28,923 nt of DNA from Bacteroidales bacterium (GTDB taxonomy: Bacteria; Bacteroidota; Bacteroidia; Bacteroidales; F082), in NCBI GenBank assembly GCA_024689285.1, contig JAILDR010000188.1, positions 1 through 28,923 of the forward strand, given 5' to 3'. The notes below the pieces were generated by a model. It was not told the origin of the DNA and ran no database searches. It saw nothing but the letters and a program-made list of their open reading frames with translations. Of this stretch, positions 6,165 through 15,485 are shown piece after piece. How positions within the stretch are numbered: the stretch's first letter is position 1; every line of letters begins with the position of its first letter. The translations under genes and the position numbers were made by a program.

Positions 6165-7289
6165 ATGAAATACTATATCATAGCAGGTGAGGCTTCGGGT
6201 GATTTGCATGCTTCCAATCTTGTGGCTGAAATCAAGCAGAAAGACAGGAGGGCAGAGTTTCGGGGGTTTGGTGGCGATTTGATGAAAGCACAGGGGGTCG
6301 AATTGGTCAAGCACTATCGTTTGATGGCCTATATGGGGTTCGTGGAGGTGGCGGTCAACCTGCGCAAAGTGTTGGGCAATATCGCCCAATGCAAGAAAGA
6401 TATTGTTGATTATCAGCCTGATGCTGTTATCTTGGTGGACTATCCTGGCTTTAACCTTCGCATCGCGGATTTTGTGCATGAAAAGGGTTTCAAGGTGTTC
6501 TACTATATCTCGCCGCAGGTGTGGGCTTGGAAACGCCGTCGCGTGCGCAAAATCAAGAAGACAGTCGACAGGATGTTGGTCATTTTCCCCTTCGAGGAGG
6601 ATTTTTACAAGGATTATGGCATCGACGTGACTTATGTCGGCAATCCCCTGTTGGACGAATTGGCCAAATTTGGCACCGCCAACCGCTCCATGTTTTTGCG
6701 CCGCAACAGTCTCGGTGAGAAACGCGAGATTATCGCTCTGCTGCCTGGTAGCCGTAAACAAGAGGTTAAGCGCATGTTGCCTGAGATGCTTAAAGTGGTT
6801 TCTGATTTTCCTGAATACCAATTTGTTATTGGTGGTATTTCGTCTATAGGGAAAGATTTTTACAGGAGAATTATGGGTAATGTTGATGCTTTCCTTGTCG
6901 AAGACCAAACTTACGAGCTGCTGCAAAACTCCAGCGCCGCCGTGGTTACTTCGGGAACGGCCACTTTGGAAACGGCGTTGTTCACCGTGCCTGAGGTGGT
7001 GTGTTACAAAGCCAATCACTTTAGCTACCTCATCGCCAAGTGGCTCATTAAGGTAAAATACATCTCATTGGTCAACCTTGTTATGGACAAGGCTGTGGTG
7101 AAGGAGTTGATACAAGGTGAGTTGACAAAGGACAAAATTAAAAATGAGCTGGACTTGCTGTTGCACAACGGCAAACGGCAACGGCAAATCTTGGAGGACT
7201 ATGACGAACTTCGCGAACGGTTGGGTAACGCTGGCGCATCGGATATAGCGGCCGGAATGATTGTTGCTGACACAAGGAATATGAAATAA
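6165..7289 (+). CDS. lpxB: lipid-A-disaccharide synthase
   Basis: This 374-aa family GT19 enzyme condenses UDP-2,3-diacylglucosamine with lipid X to form the lipid A disaccharide at the cytoplasmic face of the inner membrane. The N-terminal YIIAGEASGDLHASNL motif is typical, followed by FRGFGG, the AYMGFVEV block and YYISPQVWAW. The UDP-binding half contains VGNPLLDE, LLPGSRKQEV and SGTATLETAL. Length is normal. It confirms a Gram-negative, lipid A-making host. The next gene begins only 16 nt downstream, so T9SS gene transcription may be driven from this operon. Confidence 0.95.
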   Translation: MKYYIIAGEASGDLHASNLVAEIKQKDRRAEFRGFGGDLMKAQGVELVKHYRLMAYMGFVEVAVNLRKVLGNIAQCKKDIVDYQPDAVILVDYPGFNLRIADFVHEKGFKVFYYISPQVWAWKRRRVRKIKKTVDRMLVIFPFEEDFYKDYGIDVTYVGNPLLDELAKFGTANRSMFLRRNSLGEKREIIALLPGSRKQEVKRMLPEMLKVVSDFPEYQFVIGGISSIGKDFYRRIMGNVDAFLVEDQTYELLQNSSAAVVTSGTATLETALFTVPEVVCYKANHFSYLIAKWLIKVKYISLVNLVMDKAVVKELIQGELTKDKIKNELDLLLHNGKRQRQILEDYDELRERLGNAGASDIAAGMIVADTRNMK

Positions 7290-7305
7290 TTATAAACAAA
7301 TAGTA

Positions 7306-9057
7306 ATGAAACAGAGATTCACCAAAGCGTTTGCAATCTGCTTGATGCTAGTCTTGTTTTTTGCCCCTCGGTCTATTGTGGCCCAGCGGCTCGATTCGCT
7401 GTATGATTTTGGCAGCTTTGAGGAAACTTTGTTTTGTGCTTATGCGATTTACGAGGAGGAGAGTTTTGACCTTGGGCTCGACCAAAATGGCGCTGTCGTG
7501 GTGAACAATACTTGCGGGGATGCTGACCTGAATGGGTTTGTCATGCTCAAAGTTAAAGAATTTCGCGCCTATTCCAACCTGCCGAAGATGGAGTTGGGCA
7601 ATTATATTTCAAAGTGGCGCGAGACGCTTCCTGAAGAGATTCATGTAGCCTTGGTGAAACAGGAAAACGTTAGAGTGGCTGCGCAAAACAATCTCTGTGC
7701 CAATGCTTTGCCGTTTTGTACCGACAACGGCTTGTATGAGTTCCCTGCTGGTGTGAATGCGGGTGTGGGGGAGCCGGGACCGTATTATGCTTGCCTTGGA
7801 ACGCGGCCTAACCCTGCTTGGTATTATATGCGTATCCTTGAACCGGGCGACATGGACATCTATATGTACAGCACCCCGCGAGTCGACATCGACTTCTGTT
7901 GCTGGGGGCCGTTCGATGACCCTGTTGAGCCCTGCCCAGAGGGACTGACGCGCCAAAAAGTGGTCTCGTGTAGCTATTCGACTGACTGGAACGAGACTTG
8001 CGAAATCAGGGGGGCGGAAGAAGGTGAATACTATATCCTGCTGATTACCAACTATTCCAACCATACCTGCAATATCAATTTCAGCAAGACAGAAGGCCAA
8101 GCCTCAACCGATTGTGCAATCCTTCCGCCTCTTGTAAGCTATGAAGAGCCTGCTTGTGTAGGCGGAGATCTTTATCTTTACGCCAACGGCATTCAAGGAT
8201 CGTCGTTCCATTGGTTTCAGGAAGGTGGAGATTGGACTTCCAACGAACAGAACCCGGTGAGATTCAATGCGACAATGGACATGTCGGGTATTTATGGATG
8301 TGTTATCACCAAGGAAGGACAACAAAGCGATACAACCTTTATTGAAGTCGTTGTTAATGAGGGTGTGGCTTACATTAGTACGGTTGACACGTGTGATTCT
8401 TTTACATGGTTTGGAGTGGAATATACCGAGAGTGGCCATTATGAACAGCATCATACAACGGTTGCCGGTTGCGACAGCATCTTTGACCTGACCCTTACAT
8501 TGGGCCATACACCCGATTTCGAGATTATAGGCAACCATTGGCCTATTGGCGGGAGCGAGACCTATATCAGTGTCAATGAGTATGCTGTTGAACTGGATAA
8601 TCCCTTGGCCAACATCGATACCGTCCTATGGTCGGTTGATTGTGAGAACTGGCTACTTGAACCGCAAGGACGAGGCGAGCGTTGTAAGCTTTATATCTTT
8701 TCTTTCTTGGAGGAACCGGTTATGCTTCGCGCTACGGTGTCCAATTCCTGTGACGTTATCACACAGGAGTTCTCTTTGCAGACTTCGTATTTTGGCGTTG
8801 AAGAATCGTTTGATGAGGATGGGTTTAGACTAGTTCCCAATCCTAATACTGGTGATTTTACCCTGTATTTCGGTACCTTGCAAGAGCAGGTCGAAGTAAC
8901 TGTTTACGATATGCAAGGCCGCCAATTGGCTTGTCGGTTGGGGAGGGCTGTTGATGAGCTTCATTGGAATTTGGAAGGGCTCCCTTCGGGTATGTATTTT
9001 GTTAAGGTTGTGGCCGATGGGAAGTGTTTGGCTCGCAAAATGATGATTAACAGATGA
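7306..9057 (+). CDS. secreted T9SS type A surface protein with GCDSI-type repeat
   Basis: This 583-aa protein has a signal peptide ending near residue 26 (SIVAQ). Residues about 127-270 form a Cys- and aromatic-rich domain (LCANALPFC, then GPYYACLG, PNPAWYYMRI and DIDFCCWGPF) seen in many Bacteroidota secreted proteins. Residues about 285-350 look Ig-like. Residues about 357-400 hold one copy of the adhesin repeat that ends GCDSIFDLTL. Residues about 405-500 are a module with GNHWPIGGSETYIS that is shared with the two 787-aa proteins downstream. The end (about 510-583, VPNPNTGDF then the GLPSGMYFV block and KMMINR) is a type A T9SS sorting domain. It should cross the outer membrane through T9SS and be displayed or released. 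Binding target is unknown. Confidence 0.85.
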   Translation: MKQRFTKAFAICLMLVLFFAPRSIVAQRLDSLYDFGSFEETLFCAYAIYEEESFDLGLDQNGAVVVNNTCGDADLNGFVMLKVKEFRAYSNLPKMELGNYISKWRETLPEEIHVALVKQENVRVAAQNNLCANALPFCTDNGLYEFPAGVNAGVGEPGPYYACLGTRPNPAWYYMRILEPGDMDIYMYSTPRVDIDFCCWGPFDDPVEPCPEGLTRQKVVSCSYSTDWNETCEIRGAEEGEYYILLITNYSNHTCNINFSKTEGQASTDCAILPPLVSYEEPACVGGDLYLYANGIQGSSFHWFQEGGDWTSNEQNPVRFNATMDMSGIYGCVITKEGQQSDTTFIEVVVNEGVAYISTVDTCDSFTWFGVEYTESGHYEQHHTTVAGCDSIFDLTLTLGHTPDFEIIGNHWPIGGSETYISVNEYAVELDNPLANIDTVLWSVDCENWLLEPQGRGERCKLYIFSFLEEPVMLRATVSNSCDVITQEFSLQTSYFGVEESFDEDGFRLVPNPNTGDFTLYFGTLQEQVEVTVYDMQGRQLACRLGRAVDELHWNLEGLPSGMYFVKVVADGKCLARKMMINR

Positions 9058-9070
9058 AAAAGGAAACAAT

Positions 9071-11434
9071 ATGAAACGAATTCTGCTTATACTAATGTTT
9101 TTTTCCGCTGGACTGATAGCGACAGCCCAGAATTCCACCCAAGGGAAGGAGTTCTGGTTCTCTTTCATGCAGAATGGCTATAAGGAGAACAGTGGCAGTT
9201 GGGTGGAAACGCAAGTGATGATTAGCGCCAAGCGGGCGTGTAGTGGAACAGTCACCAATCCACGCACCTCATGGTCGCAGCCATTTACGGTTGGCGACGA
9301 GAGCGTTGTAGTGCTATCTATACCTGAGGAACAAGGCTATAACGAAGACAACGAAGGTGTCCCGTCGGATTTTGGGCTGTTGCTCACGGCTACCGACACG
9401 GTTTCGGTGTATACGGCCAACTGTGCCACGTTTTCGTTTGATGCCTCCTTTGTGCTTCCTACCGAGAGCCTTGGCTCGAATTATATCGTTCAGAGTGATA
9501 GCCAGTCGAAGACAAATAGCGCGTTTTTTAATCAAGAAACGGGTGCTTTTCTTATTGTGGCTATTGAGGACAACACCGTAATTGACATCAACCCTTCTGT
9601 GACCACCATCGATGGCCATAGCGCAGGGACAATCTATTCCGTCACTTTGGACAGGGGCCAAACTTACTCCATGCGATCTAACAATAGCTCCACTAATCGT
9701 GATTTTTCAGGCACTTTCATCGAAGCGCATGATAACAAGAAAATCGCTGTGTTCAACGGTAATACATTGACAACCATACCCAATACGGCGACTAACGGAC
9801 ATGACCACATTTTTGAGCAGGCACTCCCCGTGGAGACTTGGGGGCAGGAGTTTGTCGTTACGAGTTCCGTCTCCCGTACACGCGATCAGGTGAAAGTGAT
9901 GGCGGGGAGCGATAACGACACGGTGTGGTGCAACGGACAGCGTTTGGCTGTTTTATCCGCAGGCGAGTCGTATGCTTTCTGGCTTTATTCCTCTATTTCG
10001 GGGAACTCGGGTTTCTCTGGAGGGGCTTGCCATTTGGAAACCTCTCAACCCAGCATGGTTTATCTTTACAACTCGACCAGTCACGACCCCGCATCGTTGC
10101 TGCAAGAGCAGGGCGACCCGTCTATGGTTTGGATTCCGCCTGTCGAACAGAAAATCGATGAAATCACTTTCTGTACTTTCAATCATGCATTTGCTCCCAT
10201 TGATGCTCATTATGTAAATATTGTGGTGGATAACACAAGTGTGGGCGAGGTGTATTTGGACGACAACTTGATTGATGAGAATGATTTTCAGCCCGTAGGT
10301 GAAAACGGGCACTATTCTTATTGTAAAAAGGAGATCAGCCACGGCATCCATCATCTTTCTTGTGCTTGGGGTCTGATAGCCCACGTTTATGGTTTTGGTC
10401 AGGCAAAGGGTTATGCCTATTGTGTGGGGGCTAATGTCTTAAATCTGACGGGAGTGCTGTTTGCCAATGGGGAGTTGAGTGCTGCCTATCATGACGGTCT
10501 GCACCTTTGTGCAGGTGAGAGCGTTGATTTTCAGGTTAGGACGAGCTATCCTGTGCAACGTGTGGTATGGGATTTCGATGGCACTCCTACACCTGGCGGT
10601 GTGACCGCTTCACACACCTATAATTTGGCTGGCAACTTCATCACGAAAGCATGTATTGAGGGTGTCGAACCCTATACGAATACACCGGTTTTCGATACGC
10701 TGACCATTGCCGTTCAAGTAGGTGAGGCAGAGTTTGCTGAAGAAACACACGTGGCTTGTGACGAAGACAGTTATGAGTTTTATGGCGTGACCTACACGCA
10801 ATCAGGATATTATGAAAGAATAGGACAGAATGCCTATGGCTGTGACAGCATCTATCGCCTCACACTTGATATGGATTTTACACCGAATTTTGAGATTTCG
10901 GGCGATCATTGGCCTGTAGGTGGCAGCGAAACCTATATCAGCGTCAATGAATACGCTATAGCTCTCGACGATGCAAGAGCAACGGTCGATACGGTGATGT
11001 GGCAAATCGACTGTGAGAACTGGCTTCTTGTGCCGCATGGCATCGGTATGACATGCACACTCTACATCTATTCCTATCTGGAGGAGCCAGTGATGCTTCA
11101 TGCCTCAGTAGTTAATCGCTGCGACACGGTGACGGAAGTTTTTGCTGTCAAGACTACGTATTTTGGCACAGATGAGAATGCTGAAAACGATAGGCTTACA
11201 GTCAGTCCGAATCCTACCAATGGCCATTTGACGTTGCGTTTTGATGGGCTCGTGGGACGGGTTGAAGTCGGTGTATACCAAAGTTCCGGCCAGAGAGTCG
11301 ACGCGTTTGTGGTGGATGCCGGTGCCTCAAATGTCTATGATTATACCTTGCCGGATGAGTGTAACGGTCTTTATCTGCTTGTGTTGCGTAACAACGGCAC
11401 TACATGGGTGAGGAAAGTGGCTGTAATTAGATAA
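9071..11434 (+). CDS. secreted T9SS protein with IgGFc-binding-like N-domain, cassette 1
   Basis: This 787-aa protein has a signal peptide of about 19 residues ending TAQ. Residues about 20-460 resemble the IgGFc_binding family found in Bacteroidota (GKEFWFSFMQNGYK, then ETGAFLIVAIEDNT and the HDHIFEQALPVETWG block). Residues about 476-545 are PKD-like (VVWDFDG, then ASHTYNLAGNF). One GCDSI repeat sits at about 557-600. The shared module GDHWPVGGSETYIS begins near 611, and a type A T9SS sorting domain (VSPNPTNGHL) fills the last 80 residues. It is closely paralogous, domain for domain and equal in length, to the protein at 13113. The IgGFc name is a family label; IgG binding is not implied. 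It starts 13 nt after the preceding gene. Confidence 0.85.
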   Translation: MKRILLILMFFSAGLIATAQNSTQGKEFWFSFMQNGYKENSGSWVETQVMISAKRACSGTVTNPRTSWSQPFTVGDESVVVLSIPEEQGYNEDNEGVPSDFGLLLTATDTVSVYTANCATFSFDASFVLPTESLGSNYIVQSDSQSKTNSAFFNQETGAFLIVAIEDNTVIDINPSVTTIDGHSAGTIYSVTLDRGQTYSMRSNNSSTNRDFSGTFIEAHDNKKIAVFNGNTLTTIPNTATNGHDHIFEQALPVETWGQEFVVTSSVSRTRDQVKVMAGSDNDTVWCNGQRLAVLSAGESYAFWLYSSISGNSGFSGGACHLETSQPSMVYLYNSTSHDPASLLQEQGDPSMVWIPPVEQKIDEITFCTFNHAFAPIDAHYVNIVVDNTSVGEVYLDDNLIDENDFQPVGENGHYSYCKKEISHGIHHLSCAWGLIAHVYGFGQAKGYAYCVGANVLNLTGVLFANGELSAAYHDGLHLCAGESVDFQVRTSYPVQRVVWDFDGTPTPGGVTASHTYNLAGNFITKACIEGVEPYTNTPVFDTLTIAVQVGEAEFAEETHVACDEDSYEFYGVTYTQSGYYERIGQNAYGCDSIYRLTLDMDFTPNFEISGDHWPVGGSETYISVNEYAIALDDARATVDTVMWQIDCENWLLVPHGIGMTCTLYIYSYLEEPVMLHASVVNRCDTVTEVFAVKTTYFGTDENAENDRLTVSPNPTNGHLTLRFDGLVGRVEVGVYQSSGQRVDAFVVDAGASNVYDYTLPDECNGLYLLVLRNNGTTWVRKVAVIR

Positions 11435-11458
11435 AATGTTGAAATAAAGAATGATATT

Positions 11459-12127
11459 ATGATTTGCTATAAGAACAATCGGAAAACAGGAGGGCTGATA
11501 GTCATCATGCTATTGGTTTTGACCTCCTTTTCTTCCTGCCTGAAGGAGGGCGACAATTCTTCGGTCTTGCTCAACGACCCTCAGGATATCCCGTTGATTA
11601 CCGAGTATTTGCCTTCCGACTTGCTTCAGATGTTTGGCGAGGAGAACGTCAATTTCGGTGATCAGCCTCCTGTCGTTGACATGGAGTTTGTGTCGAACCA
11701 TGAATATGTGGCAACCAGTCTCACCCCTCCCTTTGCTCCACCGGTGGGCACCATTACCCCTATCAAGCACTATCACAAAATCAGCCAGCAATATCTGCAA
11801 ATCGCTGATTATTATAGCATGAGCTCGGAGGAAACCAACTGCCATCTCCTTTCGCCCGTTTTTCTAACGGGTTACGGCAACCGCTTCACGGTGTATTATT
11901 TTGAGGAGCCTGACACCGAAGCCAAACCTGTTCATGCGGTGCTGCTTTCAGGCCAGATGACCTCTGCGGGTATTCGCGATTTCATGTATGGCTACAAGAT
12001 TGTGCGTTACAATGACAGTATTGTGCCTCCAACAGTATATCCCGCCAATTCCATTTTCGTTTTCAAAGATCACGATGGACTTGCAGAAAAGGTAACGTGG
12101 TTCGATGAGTCGTTGTTGGAACAATAA
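11459..12127 (+). CDS. lipoprotein of the duplicated surface cassette, copy 1
   Basis: This 222-aa protein has a lipobox FSSC with C27 as the predicted lipidated residue, followed by LKEGDN. The basic/acidic pair after the cysteine is reminiscent of Bacteroidota surface-export signals, though not a strict match. The mature part carries conserved blocks NDPQDIPLIT, YLPSDLLQMFGEENV, FGDQPPVVD, LLSPVFLTG, GYKIVRYNDS and YPANSIFVFKD. More than half of the positions are identical by eye in the copy at 15486. I do not recognise a named family. It lies 24 nt after the secreted protein gene and 12 nt before the barrel gene, which argues that the three proteins work together. Confidence 0.8.
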   Translation: MICYKNNRKTGGLIVIMLLVLTSFSSCLKEGDNSSVLLNDPQDIPLITEYLPSDLLQMFGEENVNFGDQPPVVDMEFVSNHEYVATSLTPPFAPPVGTITPIKHYHKISQQYLQIADYYSMSSEETNCHLLSPVFLTGYGNRFTVYYFEEPDTEAKPVHAVLLSGQMTSAGIRDFMYGYKIVRYNDSIVPPTVYPANSIFVFKDHDGLAEKVTWFDESLLEQ

Positions 12128-12139
12128 AATCAGTATGTT

Positions 12140-13006
12140 ATGAAGAAATCAAATATCATATTAGCTTTGTTTCTAATGGCTGTGTTGCCGCTTCAGGCTC
12201 AATTTGCCAAGCCTTTGAAACCGAGGGAGTATGGCGCAGCCAACAAAAGCCGTTGGTATGTCGGCCTGACGGGGAGCTTTGCCGCCAACGACATGATTTA
12301 TACTGCAATGGATGCTGGCAAGTTCCAAGTCTACCTTGGCCCTACTGCTGGCATTGCAGCGGAATACAATGTCATGAACGGTCTTGCCGTTGGACTTGAC
12401 GTGTCTTATGTCATGCGTGGTTCAAAAGAGTCAACCTCAACGACTTTCCTTTCCAATTTCAGCACGTTGACTTCTGCACATGTCAATTACGAGATGTCGC
12501 TGAAAGGCGTTGAGATGCGCGTGCCGGTGATGCTGTATTTTGGTAGCGGTGAGAGCATAAAGCCTTATGTTTATATCGCTCCTCGGATGAGCCTGTGGTT
12601 AGGCGACAGCATCCGCTGGGAACGCACCTATGACGATGCCAGCTACGCGCCTGTGGTTTATAAACATGCTGTGGACAAAAACACGATGCGACCTTATGAT
12701 ATTGGTGCTGTCGTGGGTCTCGGGCTGTGTGGCCGCTTGATGTTAGGTCAGATGCCGCTGCTCCTGAAACTCGACTTGAATTATGGCATCAGCGTTTTGA
12801 GTACCTTCTCGCAAGATGAAATCCATGCGGCGACTGAAGGCTCCGAGTCGTTTGTTTTCTATGGTTGGGGCGACATTGAGCATGAGAAATTGGGGCACCG
12901 TCATCTGCAAAACGCGGAAGCTCGACTGACCATTTTGATTCCCATCAAGAAACACTTGCAGGATGCTTGTGCCTTTAATCAGAACATGAAGAAATCGAGG
13001 AAATAG
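12140..13006 (+). CDS. outer-membrane beta-barrel protein of the duplicated cassette, copy 1
   Basis: This 288-aa protein has a signal peptide ending LQAQ. Alternating hydrophobic and aromatic strands (YVGLTGSFAANDMIY, GLAVGLDVSYVMRG, VEMRVPVMLYFGSG, KPYVYIAPRMSLWLG) suit an 8- to 10-stranded barrel of the PorT/OMP_b-brl type. The tail GWGDIEHEKLGHRHLQN, strand EARLTILI and motif DACAFNQN are repeated in the copy at 16148. It closes the first three-gene cassette and is followed by 106 nt with a promoter box. Plausible roles are anchor or partner for the secreted protein; function is unproven. Confidence 0.8.
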   Translation: MKKSNIILALFLMAVLPLQAQFAKPLKPREYGAANKSRWYVGLTGSFAANDMIYTAMDAGKFQVYLGPTAGIAAEYNVMNGLAVGLDVSYVMRGSKESTSTTFLSNFSTLTSAHVNYEMSLKGVEMRVPVMLYFGSGESIKPYVYIAPRMSLWLGDSIRWERTYDDASYAPVVYKHAVDKNTMRPYDIGAVVGLGLCGRLMLGQMPLLLKLDLNYGISVLSTFSQDEIHAATEGSESFVFYGWGDIEHEKLGHRHLQNAEARLTILIPIKKHLQDACAFNQNMKKSRK

Positions 13007-13080
13007 TCGTTTTAAGTATAAATTTTCCTTTTTATTGCTTAAAAATGCCGTTTTGTCGTTCAAATCTAAGATTATTGTTT

Positions 13081-13088
13081 TATATTTG
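13081..13088 (+). promoter_or_regulatory. -7 promoter box before cassette 2
   Basis: TATATTTG fits TAnnTTTG and lies 24 nt before the ATG at 13113. The best -33 candidate, TTTG at 13052-13055, is 25 bp away, longer than usual. This is the only such box seen inside the long block from surE to comEC and would let the second cassette and comEC be transcribed separately. Confidence 0.5.
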
Positions 13089-13112
13089 CCACGAGAATTA
13101 AATCGAAACGTC

Positions 13113-15476
13113 ATGAAAAGGAAAATTACACTCTTGTCACTACTGCTCTTAATCGTCGTTTCGGGTGGAGCGCAAAACTCCTCGCAGGGGAAAGAATTCT
13201 GGATTTCTTTTATGCAAAATGGATATAAGTTTTACAACAGCTATAATTCTACTTGGGTTGAGAATACTGTGATGATTAGTGCGAAGCGGGCTTGCACAGG
13301 TGTGATCAGAAGCACGGACAATGCAAACAACTATTTGTCTTTTTCGGTGGAGAGCAACGGCGTGGCCTTTGTTGACATTCCTGAATCGTGGGCCTATAAC
13401 GAGGACAATGAAGAGGTTGTCGACAGAAAAGCTGTTGTGTTGATGGCTTCTGACACAGTTTCGGTGTTCATCAGCAACGTGGCCACCTATTCCTTTGATG
13501 CTTCATTTGTGCTTCCTGTGGAGAGCCTGGGGTCTGAATATATTATACAATCTGACCAGCAGTCGATTTCCGGCAATTACAACAGCAGCTTGCAGGAGAC
13601 TGGCTCGTTTGTGATTATTGCTGTTGAGGACGATACCGAAGTTGAGATTACACCCTCGGTGAAGACGCTCAAAGGTCATCAGGCGGGTGTCCCTTTTACG
13701 GTGTCGATGTCGGCAGGTCAGACGTATTTTGTCAGGTCAAACAACAAATCGGAATGGCGCGATTTGTCGGGTAGCTCTGTCTTTGCTTTCAATGGCAAGA
13801 AGCTCGCTGTTTTCAATGGCAACACGCTCACCCGTATTCCTGGTAACGCTAACAATGGCCGCGACCATATCTTTGAACAAGCGCTCCCCGTTGATTCATG
13901 GGGACGGCGGTTTGTCATCACTTCGTCGGCAGAACGGTCACGCGACATTGTGAAAATTACTTCTTCTGCTGATGACAACATTATCTATCGCGACGGCGAG
14001 GAAACCGCAATCATCGGGTATGGCGATTCCTTTGAATTTGACCTTCTTGCCTCGGAAGGCTCTTGCTATATTGAGACTTCGGCACCCAGTGTTGTCTATG
14101 TCTATCACACCAGTTGGGAGGACCCGTTCGCACCTTCTGTTGTAAGGCAGGGTGACCCCTCAATGGTGTGGATTCCGCCCATTGAGCAGCGGATTAAGGA
14201 GGTCGCATTCTGCACTTTCGACAGTGAACAAGAGCTGGCTTTCATCGAACATCATTATGTCAATATTGTTGTGCATCGAGATGATGCCGTGAGGGTCTTT
14301 TTGGACGGAGACCAGATTAATGCTGCTGATTTCCGGCCTGTTGCTGGTTCCGATGACTTTTGCTTCGTCAGAAAAGGCATTGCTAAAGGCATGCATCACC
14401 TCTCGTGCGAGTCGGGCTTGATAGCGCATGTCTATGGTTTTGGCGAGGCGAGGGGTTATGCCTATTGTGTAGGTGCTAATGTGCTGACACTGAGCGGAAA
14501 ATTATATGTCAACGGCTTGTGGAGCGGCTCCTATCGTGATGGCCTTTATATGTGCTATGATGATACGGTAAAAATGCGTGTGGTGGCAAATTATACTATT
14601 GAGCAGGTGGATTGGACATTTGATGACGGAATGACGGCGCAAGGTATTGAAGCTTCGCATCGGTATGAACATGCTGGCGACTATCGGGCTGTGGCACATG
14701 TTTCGGGCTTCAATAATCTGACATTGGAACCCGTTGACGACTCGATGAGTATCGCTGTTCATGTTGGAGAGCCTTTCCTCTTCGATGAGAGTATTGTGGC
14801 TTGCGATTCTGTTGAAGTGTTAGGTCAGACGTATGACCATTCGTTGGACCACGTGTATCATGGTGCCAGTATTTATGGTTGCGACAGCGTTGTTTACTTG
14901 AAGGTGGATATTATAGGGACCGCGCCTCAATTTGAGATTTGCGGCAATCATTGGCCTATTGGCGGCAGTGAGTTTTATGCCACCGAAAGCGAGTATTCCA
15001 TTCATTTGGATAATCCGGAAACGATGCTGGATACGGTGATTTGGCGTGTTGATAACCCCAACTGGAGTCTGGAGCCTCGTGGCAAGGGTGAGTCGTGTAC
15101 CTTGTTGATTTATACTTTCCTCTTGGAACCGGTCATGCTTCATGCCACAGCCATCAATCTCTGTGATTCGATTCATCACGAGTTTTTCGTCCAGACTTCC
15201 TACTATGGTGTGAACGATAATTCGGAGGAAGAAGGGTTTGTGGTTGCTCCCAACCCTACCGACGGGCAGATCAGCCTGCGTCTCGGTGACCTGAAAGGCT
15301 GTGCAGAGGTGTCGGTCTACAATGCTTTAGGTCAGAAAGTGGACGGGTTTTTGCTGGATGCAGGCTCGGCAAGCGGGACGACCTACATGATGCCGAATGT
15401 GAGCAACGGGTTGTATTATTTTGTGTTGAGATGTGAAGGGGTGGCTGTGAGCCGTAAGGTGATGCTAAAACGATAA
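13113..15476 (+). CDS. secreted T9SS protein with IgGFc-binding-like N-domain, cassette 2
   Basis: This protein is 787 aa, exactly the length of its paralogue at 9071. The signal peptide is about 20 residues (SGGAQ). The IgGFc_binding-like N-domain contains GKEFWISFMQNGYK, then ETGSFVIIAVEDDT and RDHIFEQALPVDSWG. The PKD-like segment at about 479-540 has VDWTFDDG and ASHRYEHAGDY. A diverged GCDSV repeat lies at about 558-598, and GNHWPIGGSEFYAT begins near 610. The type A sorting domain starts at VAPNPTDGQI. The ATG at 13113 is chosen because the longer frame opens at a TTG before the promoter box and would bury the signal peptide. Divergence lies mostly in surface-loop-like stretches, as expected for antigenically or ligand-wise diversifying paralogues. 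Confidence 0.85.
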   Translation: MKRKITLLSLLLLIVVSGGAQNSSQGKEFWISFMQNGYKFYNSYNSTWVENTVMISAKRACTGVIRSTDNANNYLSFSVESNGVAFVDIPESWAYNEDNEEVVDRKAVVLMASDTVSVFISNVATYSFDASFVLPVESLGSEYIIQSDQQSISGNYNSSLQETGSFVIIAVEDDTEVEITPSVKTLKGHQAGVPFTVSMSAGQTYFVRSNNKSEWRDLSGSSVFAFNGKKLAVFNGNTLTRIPGNANNGRDHIFEQALPVDSWGRRFVITSSAERSRDIVKITSSADDNIIYRDGEETAIIGYGDSFEFDLLASEGSCYIETSAPSVVYVYHTSWEDPFAPSVVRQGDPSMVWIPPIEQRIKEVAFCTFDSEQELAFIEHHYVNIVVHRDDAVRVFLDGDQINAADFRPVAGSDDFCFVRKGIAKGMHHLSCESGLIAHVYGFGEARGYAYCVGANVLTLSGKLYVNGLWSGSYRDGLYMCYDDTVKMRVVANYTIEQVDWTFDDGMTAQGIEASHRYEHAGDYRAVAHVSGFNNLTLEPVDDSMSIAVHVGEPFLFDESIVACDSVEVLGQTYDHSLDHVYHGASIYGCDSVVYLKVDIIGTAPQFEICGNHWPIGGSEFYATESEYSIHLDNPETMLDTVIWRVDNPNWSLEPRGKGESCTLLIYTFLLEPVMLHATAINLCDSIHHEFFVQTSYYGVNDNSEEEGFVVAPNPTDGQISLRLGDLKGCAEVSVYNALGQKVDGFLLDAGSASGTTYMMPNVSNGLYYFVLRCEGVAVSRKVMLKR

Positions 15477-15485
15477 TGGAAAAGT

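Noticed and set aside
6147..7019. Long minus-strand open frame (290 aa)
   Set aside because: Fully antisense to lpxB, which has all family motifs; low-complexity His/Gln-rich translation typical of a shadow frame.
9071..11434. Function as an immunoglobulin-binding protein
   Set aside because: IgGFc-binding is only the family name; nothing in the sequence shows a host ligand.
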